Shown in pieces: positions 1-5,243 of a stretch of DNA of 11,851 nt. Under the pieces are notes generated by a model. The model worked only from the letters and a program-made list of their open reading frames with translations. It had not been told where the DNA came from and made no database searches. Source of the DNA: Dunaliella salina (taxonomy: Eukaryota; Chlorophyta; Chlorophyceae; Chlamydomonadales; Dunaliellaceae); the NCBI GenBank assembly GCA_002284615.2, contig MU069882.1, positions 94,415-106,265 on the forward strand, given 5' to 3'. The first letter of the stretch is position 1, and each line of letters starts with the position of its first letter. Made by a program: the position numbers and the translations under genes.

Positions 1-80
<80 letters not shown>
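1..80. repeat. (CA)40 microsatellite
   Basis: Perfect CA dinucleotide run from the first base to position 80. The window also ends in a CA run, so both ends lie in simple sequence. Confidence 0.99.
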
Positions 81-81
<1 letters not shown>

Positions 82-83
<2 letters not shown>

Positions 84-255
84 TATCAATTTGAAGTTTC
101 ATTCGAGAGGGGCTGGTGTTTGTTGCAAAGACACATACACTGTGTTCATGGATGCCAAGGCGAGGAGGCTTGCCTCCAGCATGACCCCTATAATGTCTGT
201 TCTTGCGAAGCTATTGTTGCTCTGGCATATCCTGGAGAGCGCGTATTCTGGCTGA
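82..255 (+). CDS. Candidate coding segment ending in TGA, unrecognised
   Basis: The frame starting at 82 is open from the microsatellite to a TGA at 253-255. It reads like protein: a charged stretch (KDTYTVFMDAKARRLASS) followed by a leucine-rich stretch (VLAKLLLLWHILESAYSG), with many C/G-ending codons. No convincing 3' splice site was found upstream of it, so the start is only where the frame opens after the CA run. The same frame resumes after the TGA (ESGFAPVALLPATG) and runs into the duplicated mini-exon at 296. It could be the tail of an upstream gene, a decayed exon, or chance. A longer overlapping frame (120-407) is cysteine/arginine rich and less protein-like. Confidence 0.3.
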
Positions 256-295
256 GAAAGCGGCTTTGCTCCTGTCGCGCTGCTTCCTGCGACAG

Positions 296-351
296 GCCTG
301 GTCATCATGAACGCGCACCGGGTGACGGACCACAGTGGAGAGGCTTTCGCG
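296..351 (+). CDS. Candidate 56-nt mini-exon, copy 1
   Basis: The segment is bounded by CAG at 293-295 and a consensus GTGAGT at 352-357. In the open frame it reads GLVIMNAHRVTDHSGEAFA (first G shared with the acceptor). Copy 2, 97 bases downstream, has the same length and frame, and 5 of 11 codon differences are synonymous. Length 56 nt is not a multiple of three, so including both copies would shift the frame. Protein family not recognised. Confidence 0.35.
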
Positions 352-392
352 GTGAGTTGTTGAAGCTCAGTTATTGCATTGTTATGCGTCAG

Positions 393-448
393 GCCTTGGC
401 ATCATGAACGCACTCCGGGTGACAGACCTCAGAGGAAAGACTTTTGCA
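393..448 (+). CDS. Candidate 56-nt mini-exon, copy 2
   Basis: Bounded by TCAG at 389-392 and GTGGGT at 449-454, a weaker donor than copy 1. The frame reads GLGIMNALRVTDLRGKTFA. Synonymous differences from copy 1 (GCG/GCA, ACG/ACA, TTC/TTT) hint at past protein-level constraint; two H/L changes and E/K, A/T, S/R and V/G changes show divergence. It may be an alternative exon or a decayed copy. Confidence 0.33.
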
Positions 449-685
449 GTGGGTTGTTGAAGTTTCAGTTATTGCATTGCTTCCTTTGAGTGAGTTGCTG
501 AAGCTTAGTTAATGCATGATGTCTGTCAGGTCAAGGGATATATAGCAGTGCTGTGGGAGCTTGCACAATTCGGAATGGGTACCAATGCTCTCTGCACTGT
601 TCCAACATGGATGGGTGCTCTCAGTAATTTGTTTTGGTCTGGGTAAGCGGTGGCTTTTACAAGGGCCAGACCTGCGACGGCCAAT

Positions 686-778
686 GGAATCTGGTGGAGG
701 TGGGCTTGCTGTAAATTCGGTCTGGTGTATTCCTGAGGCATGGCCAAGTTTACAGTGAGCCCACTTCCACCGGATTCC
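686..778 (+). repeat. Inverted repeat, possible RNA hairpin
   Basis: The left arm at 686-720 (starts GGAATCTGGTGG) is complementary to the right arm at 744-778 (ends CCACCGGATTCC), with a 23-nt loop. All 35 positions align without gaps: 29 are Watson-Crick, 5 are G-U wobbles if the + strand is transcribed, and 1 is C-A. This favours a + strand RNA stem. No homology to a known small RNA was recognised. Confidence 0.75.
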
Positions 779-1218
779 TCTGCATCAAATCGGCCATGGA
801 TAGCCATATGCATATTTCAGCATTTCATATCCATCTCTGAGCAGTAATTCAGAATAAGTGGCCATCAGGAACCTTAACAAACACGCATCTCTGTATGCCT
901 CCGCTCAGGTGGCACTTTGCACCCTGAATCACCATGCCAGTAAGAGCGCACACTTGGCATGTGGATTCATTCCTTTCCCTCCATGTTGTTGCATGTTTGA
1001 AACCTCTGGCCAGGGACCTCATTCAATAGCCTGCTCGGACCGTCTGGCTGGGCTTCACGTATGAGTTGGGTTGGCCAATTCCATGTGTGTGCACCATACA
1101 TGTAGAATTTTCCCTGCCAAAAAGCTCCTTCATGTGGCGCAGTTGTACAAAATTGGCCTACCCTACGGTTGGGCAATCGGAATGCGTAACGTGTGTATTT
1201 GTCCATGTCTCGTTTCAG
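779..1218 (+). other. Probable intron or intergenic DNA with an exon-shadow
   Basis: No confident gene. At about 1009-1058 lies a diverged copy of the start of the exon at 1219-1362: CAGGGACCTCAT..AATAGCCTGC..GGACC..TC.GGC is shared with 1235 onward. In the same frame it encodes GTSFNSLLGPSGWAS against GTSCNSLPGPSGAAS in the better copy. A short frame at about 909-940 (CTCAG before it, GTAAGA after it) could be another small exon, but support is weak. Confidence 0.45.
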
Positions 1219-1362
1219 GTGCAAATGCTGCGGGCAGGGACCTCATGTAATAGCCTGCCTGGACCCTCCGGCGCTGCATCACACACGAACAATGGGAACA
1301 AGGCCTGCTACGTCCGCGCCTTGAGCGACCAACCGCAAGCCTTCACATCCGGTTTCAACAAG
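1219..1362 (+). CDS. Internal exon of gene 1, 48 codons, unrecognised
   Basis: Preceded by a T-rich tract ending TTTCAG (1213-1218) and followed by GTGCGC at 1363, a typical green-algal 5' splice site. Length 144 nt, phase 0 at both ends. The second half is strongly codon-biased: AAC AAG GCC TGC TAC GTC CGC GCC TTG AGC GAC, encoding NKACYVRALSD followed by QPQAFTSGFNK. The first part contains the GTSCNSLPGPSGAAS motif also found in the shadow copy near 1009. A second frame (GPHVIACLDPPALHH) is open for part of the exon but lacks the codon bias and ends in TGA. No known domain is recognised. Treating the whole 1066-1644 open frame as one gene would ignore the splice signals. Confidence 0.6.
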
Positions 1363-1634
1363 GTGCGCTTACTTTCATCTTCACATCTCACCAACAATGT
1401 GAGCTGGTTCCGCGTCCTCAAACAGGACTTACTAAGTGAGCATTTCCTGTTAAGGACAGCCATCCATCAGCCTTCATATTGGGCTGTGATGATGTGCTCT
1501 TTCCGCATGTGCACCTGCCAGAGAAATGTTGCTGCTGCAATGGAGTGCACTTTCCATTCAACAACCTTGCATGTAGTTACTCACAGGTGGAGCACAAAAT
1601 GCATGCCCTGCAATCGTCCCTGCATGTACAAGCT

Positions 1635-1668
1635 TAGGATTTAGGGTTAGGTGAGGGTTAGGATTACC
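1635..1668 (+). other. Interstitial telomere-like sequence
   Basis: Contains TTTAGGGTTAGG followed by TGAGGGTTAGG. TTTAGGG is the plant-type telomere repeat, also used by some green algae. It sits inside a decayed exon copy: the flanks (CATGTACAAGCT and TGCTCCTGTGGCC) match contiguous sequence CATGTGCGTAAGCTGCACTTGTGGCC in the intact exon, which suggests insertion during break repair. Confidence 0.55.
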
Positions 1669-1740
1669 TATGCTCCTGTGGCCACAATTTTAGATCAAAG
1701 TGGCTGCTGCCAGGAAATGTGCATCCCCATCAAATGCGAC

Positions 1741-1905
1741 CTTGGTGCAAGATACAGGGTTCACAGGGTTTACAGAAGAAAAAGGCCTTCAGTCAAAACG
1801 TGCGACTGCTAGCCTGCTCATAAAAAGTAACAATTTCATGAAGAAAGAAGAAGAGTTTATTATTATTTTGATGTAAAAAGTTATGGATATCTTGGTGCAA
1901 GATAC
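1741..1905. mobile_element. 135-bp insertion flanked by 15-bp target-site duplication
   Basis: The 15-mer CTTGGTGCAAGATAC occurs exactly at 1741-1755 and 1891-1905. The 135 bases between (1756-1890) have no terminal inverted repeats and end in an A/T-rich stretch (TTTATTATTATTTTGATG..). Removing the insert and one duplication gives ACCTTGGTGCAAGATACTAAAG before GTGGAG, which aligns with ACCTTGCATCCAATGAACTCACAG before GTGGAA in the adjacent tandem copy. That copy serves as an empty site. The structure fits a short non-autonomous retroposon (SINE-like), but no clear A/B box was seen. Confidence 0.7.
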
Positions 1906-2025
1906 TAAAGGTGGAGCGTGTCCTGCATGCCCTGTATGTACGCAAGCTGCACTCAGGTCAAAGTGGCTGCTGCAAGGGAATACACATTTATTTTGCATGC
2001 AACCTTGCATCCAATGAACTCACAG

Positions 2026-2124
2026 GTGGAACGTGTCATGCGTGCCCTGCATGTGCGTAAGCTGCACTTGTGGCCTCGCTTCCAGAGTGATGTGGCTGCT
2101 GCGATGGAGCTGACACCCCCAGAG
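2026..2124 (+). CDS. Internal exon of gene 1, 33 codons, unrecognised
   Basis: Starts after CTCACAG (acceptor AG 2024-2025) and ends before GTACAC at 2125, a weaker donor. Length is 99 nt, phase 0 at both ends, no stop. It encodes a basic, leucine-rich helix-like segment (VERVMRALHVRKLHLWPRF) followed by QSDVAAAMELTPPE. Codon use is C/G-rich at third positions. The LWPRF pentapeptide also occurs in the GARP subunit Vps52, but five residues are too few to assign that family. The intact reading contrasts with two broken copies upstream at 1587 and 1911, which supports it as the functional copy. It joins in phase to the exon at 1219-1362. Confidence 0.65.
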
Positions 2125-2180
2125 GTACACACTGTTATTCTGTGCTCTGAAATTTGAGTGCATGCCTGGCAGCCTCTCTG

Positions 2181-2330
2181 GATGCAGAGTGGCCATGGCT
2201 TTGATTACATCCATGCTTTCAGTTTTGAGTTGCCATGTATTTCTTTGGCTATGGTGTGGCCATAATTGTGGTTGAATTCATGCTTTCTATTCTGAGTTGC
2301 CCTGCATTTCTTTTGCTGCAATAGTGTCCG
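2181..2330 (+). repeat. 67-bp tandem duplication, about 2.2 copies
   Basis: Copies begin at about 2181 and 2248, with a partial third at 2315. Shared landmarks are GGCCAT, CATGCTTTC, GAGTTGCC and ATTTCTTT. The second copy supplies the pyrimidine-rich intron end before the candidate exon at 2325; the first is its upstream shadow. Confidence 0.75.
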
Positions 2331-2397
2331 CCGCTCCAGATAAGCATAGCTTCTGTCATGAGAGCTGCTGCTGCCAGAGAAACCAACCTATGGCTGG
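2325..2397 (+). CDS. Candidate internal exon of gene 1, unrecognised
   Basis: An excellent pyrimidine-rich acceptor (CCCTGCATTTCTTTTGCTGCAATAG) precedes it, and GTGCGG at 2398 follows. The frame beginning at the splice junction has an in-frame TAG just before it, so it opens only if splicing occurs. It encodes CPPLQISIASVMRAAAARE and then TNLWL, a helix-like alanine/arginine segment. The exon is 73 nt and ends in phase 1, which does not join directly to the phase-0 start at 3075, so an exon is missed between them or this one is misread. The frame at 2297-2500 is cysteine-rich and a less likely alternative. Confidence 0.45.
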
Positions 2398-2743
2398 GTG
2401 CGGAGCGACTGTTGTACCCATCGAGCTCGCAGACCATAAAACACACATAGATAAGTGCACATTGCGAAGCACAAACGAATGCAGCAGAGCCCTGGAGTAG
2501 CTTGGACAAGCCTAGGAGTGGCAAGCTTTGCAAGATAAATGAATGCAGCTGCACCAAAGAGAGCCAAGCCCAGCAAGATGCGCATGCATGGAAGTGAAAG
2601 AGCATCACGCAGGAAGGAAACTGAATTGTTGGTTCGTAAAGTGCCTGAGACACGTGGGAAATTTTCCTCGTATTTGAAGCATTTTACAGAGTAGATCCTG
2701 GAAAGAAACTGCATGCACGCTTGCTGCACCAGTTGGCCTGCCT
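2398..2743. other. Probable intron, nothing assigned
   Basis: No exon with convincing splice sites was found. A - strand frame (2388-2729) contains a hydrophobic stretch (RILLGLALFGAAAFIYLA), but it lies opposite a + strand gene and has no other support. Confidence 0.4.
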
Positions 2744-2863
2744 CAGTCCACCACCTGCAAAAGAAGGTTTTTGCCTAGCAGAAGCTACGTCGCTGTCCAA
2801 GGTCTTGCAGGCACAGCAATGTAGCTTCTGCTGGGCATGAAACTTCTAGCAGGTGGTGGGCTG
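2744..2863 (+). repeat. 120-nt inverted repeat, possible RNA hairpin
   Basis: Left arm 2744-2795 and right arm 2814-2863 are complementary over about 50 positions with 8 mismatches and a 2-nt gap; the loop is 18 nt. Four mismatches are G-U wobbles on the + strand. The right arm continues into the shadow copy of the exon at 3075 (CTTCTAGCAG then GTGGTGGGC), and resembles the real intron end at 3044-3080. The left arm is therefore an inverted copy of an exon boundary. Confidence 0.75.
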
Positions 2864-2975
2864 TGAGCAAAAGCTTATTGAGCCCATGCTGCACACTCTG
2901 GCAGCCATGACTGAAAGTGACTTGTGCATTTGACTTCTGCTCAATGAGTTTGCGCCACGCATTTTGGTAGCCATG
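2848..2975 (+). pseudogene. Two decayed upstream copies of the exon at 3075-3137
   Basis: Copy 1 begins after CTAGCAG at 2853 and, in the same frame as the intact exon, reads VVGCEQKLIEPMLHTLAAM against VVEWEQELTEPMLFILAAI. It lacks the GTATGT donor (GAAAGTGAC instead). Copy 2, about 2938-2975 (CAATGAGTTTGCGCCACGC, then TTGGTAGCCATGAATG), is shorter and out of frame. Confidence 0.7.
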
Positions 2976-3057
2976 AATGTAACTGAATGTAACATCACTG
3001 AATGTAGCAGCACTGAATGTAGCAGCGCTGAATGTAGCAGCACTGAATGTAACTTTT
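2968..3057 (+). repeat. 15-bp tandem repeat, about five to six copies
   Basis: CTGAATGTAGCAGCA recurs with exact 15-base spacing at 2983, 2998, 3013, 3028 and 3043, with a degenerate copy before. It lies in the intron just upstream of the exon at 3075. Because 15 is a multiple of three, it creates spurious repetitive reading frames on both strands. Confidence 0.95.
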
Positions 3058-3074
3058 GCTGGCACCTGTCACAG

Positions 3075-3137
3075 GTGGTTGAATGGGAGCAGGAGCTCAC
3101 GGAGCCCATGCTTTTCATCCTGGCAGCCATTGCAGAG
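3075..3137 (+). CDS. Internal exon of gene 1, 21 codons, unrecognised
   Basis: The acceptor is CACCTGTCACAG (AG 3073-3074) and the donor is GTATGT at 3138. The exon is 63 nt, phase 0 at both ends, and encodes VVEWEQELTEPMLFILAAIA plus E: an acidic start followed by a hydrophobic helix-like stretch. Codons favour C/G endings (GAG CAG GAG CTC ACG GAG CCC ATG). A protein-level conserved but donor-less copy lies 222 bases upstream. Function cannot be inferred. Confidence 0.6.
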
Positions 3138-3191
3138 GTATGTGCCGTGCCAATGTTTCTCCTTTCTTCAGTGAAGCTTTGAATAGGGCAG

Positions 3192-3313
3192 GCTTTCTGG
3201 GGCTTTCCAGGGATTTTCGAGAGAGAATGGCTGCCTTCTAGAATGTGCCAAGCCCTTGTGTTTGAAGTCTGTTTTCAGAACCACTATAAGCTGAACCAGG
3301 CTCCTGATCTCTG
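3192..3313 (+). CDS. Candidate exon of gene 1, unrecognised
   Basis: The donor is GTGCGC at 3314. Two starts are possible: after GGGCAG (3192), giving AFWGFPGIFEREWLPSRM and onward, or after a better GTCTGTTTTCAG (3279), giving only NHYKLNQAPDLW. The long form is open throughout, 122 nt, ending in phase 2. A competing frame from the pyrimidine-rich acceptor near 3170 reads EALNRAGFLGLSRDFRERM then AAF and a TAG, which could be a short alternative terminal exon. I cannot decide between them. Confidence 0.4.
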
Positions 3314-3442
3314 GTGCGCTGTGCTGGGCTGGGCTGGGCTGGCGCCTTGTGCGCCTTGTGTAGAGTAAGGCTGAGCAGTCACCACTTTTGCACCACCTGT
3401 GGCGTTTTCGGCTGGGTCCATCTTGGATCAAATCCAAATTAG

Positions 3443-3569
3443 GCAAGACCGGAAGCAGCTGGGAGGAGTGTGTCTGAAGGGGTTTTAAGGGGCATTATCC
3501 GTTTGCTCTCTGAAAGATTTCGTGTAAATGTGTGGCTCACACCCATCAGTGCCATTGCTCCATTGCCAG
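3443..3569 (+). CDS. Weak candidate exon of gene 1
   Basis: Begins after AAATTAG and ends before GTGCGG at 3570. The frame is open and plausible (VLRGIIRLLSERFRVNVWL, then TPISAIAPLP), but the acceptor is poor and the phase does not match the preceding candidate. The opposite strand is also open here, as part of a long repeat-driven frame. Confidence 0.25.
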
Positions 3570-3742
3570 GTGCGGAGGGAAAATGGCTTAAATATATAGA
3601 CTCAAGTGTGTAGCGGCAGAGCTGTATGTTCGATCTGCAACAACACCATCCTACAAATTTTTTGATACAGGAGTTCTTGCCTCCTGGATAGTCTGGACAG
3701 TGGCTGGTCCATCTGCACCATTTCCTTTGTGGCTTGTGCGAA

Positions 3743-3784
3743 CGTGTGTGTGTTGTGTGTGTGTGTGTGTGGGGGGGGGGTGTG
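3743..3784 (+). repeat. (GT)n followed by ten G
   Basis: CGTGTGTGTGTTGTGTG... runs to 3770, then G10 at 3771-3780. It sits in the duplicated intron segment right after a decayed donor. It is the source of the threonine/histidine runs in frames on the other strand. Confidence 0.95.
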
Positions 3785-3830
3785 AAACCTTGGTGCCAGA
3801 GCGGTTTGTTCCATGAGCTTGTGTTCTCAG

Positions 3831-3882
3831 CATCAGTGCAGTCTGGCGTTGTTTCACCTGCACCACAGCTCCTTTGAAGCTT
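3831..3882 (+). CDS. Candidate exon of gene 1, frame uncertain
   Basis: The acceptor GTGTTCTCAG precedes it and the donor GTGCGG begins at 3883. Two frames are open over the 52 nt: HQCSLALFHLHHSSFEA (phase 0 start) and ISAVWRCFTCTTAPLKL (one base earlier carried in). The second would end in phase 0, compatible with the terminal exon. A degenerate copy lies 147 bases upstream. Confidence 0.4.
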
Positions 3883-3993
3883 GTGCGGAAACATCTGTGT
3901 GAGCAATTCCTTGGTGCAAGTGAAGTGTGTGGCTTTTTCATCTTCATCACCTTTCCAGTGCGACCTATGTAGATGAGTTTGTGAGGATGGGTG

Positions 3994-4140
3994 CTTGATG
4001 CAAATGCTGTCTGTGGCCGATTTGGAGCAAGCGCTATTTGTGGCTGTATGGAGCAAGCGCTCCTTTGGAGCAAGCGCTGTCTCTGGCTGTTTGGAGCAAG
4101 TGCTGTCTAAGGCTGATTTGACGCAAGCACTGTCTATGGC
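3994..4140 (+). repeat. 27-bp minisatellite, about six copies
   Basis: The unit TTTGGAGCAAGCGCTGTCT (+ATGGCTGA) starts at 4021, 4047, 4064, 4090 and 4117, with a diverged copy at 3994. One unit is shortened to 17 bp. The array is followed by T11 at 4141-4151. In one + frame it reads as LEQALSMAD repeats, which I attribute to the repeat rather than to a protein. Confidence 0.9.
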
Positions 4141-4283
4141 TTTTTTTTTTTGCACTCGCCTACTTGTATTCACTTCACTGCACTCAGTTTATGCGTCTGT
4201 GTACTCACGTGCTTGCGCCACTTCACATCAGTCACTTGCATGTGCATCAGACGCATGCAAATGATCACGAACATAAGTGACAT

Positions 4284-4594
4284 GCACTTGCAATGCCACT
4301 CACTTCAGCCACAAATGTCATGTTGAATCCACATCAGTTATGTCCTGCAAAGCCCACGTCAGCCAATTTTTGTCGCTTGCACTTGCAATGCCGCTCACAT
4401 CAGCCACGTATGTCATCTTAACCCAAAATCAGTCGTGTTATGCACAGCCCATATCCGCCATGCATGTGCAATGCCACTCTCATCAGCCACGCATGCCATG
4501 TTGAATCCACATCAGTCACGTCATGCAAAGCCCACATCAGCCAATGTTTGTCGCTTGCACTTGCAAATCCACTCACATCAGCCACATATGTCAT
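4284..4594 (+). repeat. 95-bp tandem repeat, four copies
   Basis: GCACTTGCAATGCCACTCAC starts copies at 4284 and 4379; variants start at 4462 (GCATGTGCAATG) and 4557 (GCACTTGCAAAT). Spacings are 95, 83 and 95. Internal landmarks are CATCAGCCAC.TATGTCAT, TTGAATCCACATCAG and AAAGCCCAC. A possible ancestral piece lies at 4219-4260. No exon is supported inside. Confidence 0.9.
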
Positions 4595-4870
4595 GGCTTC
4601 TGTAGCTTTCTCCGCACATTGTAGAACCATTGGCTGCAGATTGTTTCAACAAGTAAGTAGGACCACATGCTGCAACACCTGAGGCCAACACTTGAAGCTT
4701 CTGCTGCTTTGGCTGCTACACCTGAAGCTTCTGTTGCATCCTCCGCAGACTTTGCAGACTGTAGAATCATTGGCTGCAGATTGTAGATTCAAGTATGTAG
4801 GTCCACATGCTGCAACACCTGAAGCTCCTGCTGCTGTTTTGGGCTGCAGATTATAGAATCTTTCATCAAG
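4595..4870 (+). repeat. 140-bp duplication leading into the terminal exon
   Basis: GTAGAA.CATTGGCTGCAGATTGT...ACATGCTGCAACACCTGA occurs at 4621-4682 and again at 4761-4822. A third CTGCAGATTATAGAATC at 4844-4860 is the actual acceptor and start of the terminal exon. The two upstream CTGCAGATT sites are decayed copies of that boundary. Confidence 0.85.
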
Positions 4871-4912
4871 GAGCTCAAGCGCACCAACAAGATCGACTGG
4901 TGGGTGCTGTAA
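4850..4912 (+). CDS. Terminal exon of gene 1, 20 codons plus TAA
   Basis: A pyrimidine-rich tract (CTCCTGCTGCTGTTTTGGGCTGCAG) ends at 4849. The frame then reads IIESFIKELKRTNKIDWWVL and stops with TAA at 4910-4912. Codon bias is the strongest in this part of the window: TTC ATC AAG GAG CTC AAG CGC ACC AAC AAG ATC GAC TGG TGG GTG CTG. The peptide is a basic amphipathic stretch with a hydrophobic C-terminus; no family recognised. TGTAA signals follow at 5065 and 5086. Another frame (4807-5073, 88 aa) overlaps and stays open longer but has poor codon bias; it is compatible in phase with one reading of the exon at 3831. Confidence 0.6.
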   Translation: MIESFIKELKRTNKIDWWVL

Positions 4913-5243
4913 GCACCAGTATGGTTGCACAAAGTGAGCCGCTCCATTTGCCTTTAGCAATATCTGCCGTCAGCAACCAAATGCGGCAATGCAAACAAGC
5001 TAATGCAAGCGTTGCTGGAGCTCATATGCCAATTGCACCTTCATTCACAATTTCTTTTCTTGAGTGTAAGTAGCGCTCACAAGTTTGTAACTACTGCTGG
5101 ATCCTGGCAGAAGCTTTGAGCAATGCCTCTGTCATGCCAACATACAAAAGTGTTGGACGCTGATACAGATGCTCAAATGAGTGTTGTTTGTTTGAGGCAT
5201 GCAGGGATTAGGCTAGGCTATTTTGAAAGAGCTGCCTGGCTGA
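4913..5243 (+). other. Probable 3' UTR and intergenic DNA
   Basis: Follows the TAA of gene 1. It holds two TGTAA signals and no supported gene. Sequence from about 5110 to the hAT element shows nothing recognisable. Confidence 0.5.
5065..5090 (+). promoter_or_regulatory. Tandem TGTAA polyadenylation-type signals
   Basis: TGTAA occurs at 5065-5069 and 5086-5090, about 155 and 175 bases after the gene 1 stop. TGTAA is the established poly(A) signal of volvocine and related green algae. The pentamer is short, so support comes from its position. Confidence 0.45.

Larger units (their letters stand above)
294..530 (+). repeat. 97-bp tandem duplication plus partial third copy
   Basis: Copy 1 spans 294-390 and copy 2 spans 391-487. 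A third partial copy of the downstream part (GTGAGTTGCTGAAGCTTAGTT) begins at 490, only 41 bases after its counterpart in copy 2. Shared landmarks are AGGCCT, ATCATGAACGC, CCGGGTGAC and GTTGTTGAAG. Each full copy holds one candidate mini-exon. Confidence 0.85.
1500..2157 (+). repeat. Tandem exon-shadow array for the exon at 2026-2124
   Basis: Three copies of an exon start, CAG/AAG followed by GTGGAG or GTGGAA, begin at 1587, 1911 and 2026; a partial copy of the exon end lies at about 1500-1545. The preceding intron end (ACCTTGCAT...CTCACAG) and the exon end (GTGGCTGCTGC.A.GGA) recur in each. Copy 1587 is split by a telomere-like segment and has an in-frame TAG; copy 1911 (VERVLHALYVRKLH) lost part of the exon after LH; copy 2026 is intact. 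The 1587 unit also carries the insertion at 1756-1890. Confidence 0.85.
3683..3960 (+). repeat. About 147-bp duplication around an exon donor
   Basis: GTCTGG...CTGCACCA...TCCTTTG.GGCTTGTGCG occurs at 3691-3740 and is repeated, diverged, at 3841-3888. Donor-like GTGCG sites lie at 3736 and 3883, 147 bases apart. The upstream copy is interrupted downstream by the GT/G tract. CCTTGGTGC.AG also recurs at 3788 and 3911. Confidence 0.65.

Noticed and set aside
1066..1644. 192-codon + strand open frame as one CDS
   Set aside because: Internal splice signals and the change in codon bias show that only 1219-1362 looks coding; the rest is intron and part of a decayed exon copy.
2026..2124. Assignment to Vps52 from LWPRF
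   Set aside because: Only five residues match; neighbouring residues do not recall that family.
2388..2729. - strand membrane protein fragment
   Set aside because: A hydrophobic stretch is present, but it lies opposite a + strand gene with no splice, promoter or codon support.
3439..4173. 244-codon - strand open frame
   Set aside because: Much of it is opposite the 27-bp minisatellite, the GT/G tract and duplicated intron; it overlaps + strand exon candidates and is repetitive in composition.
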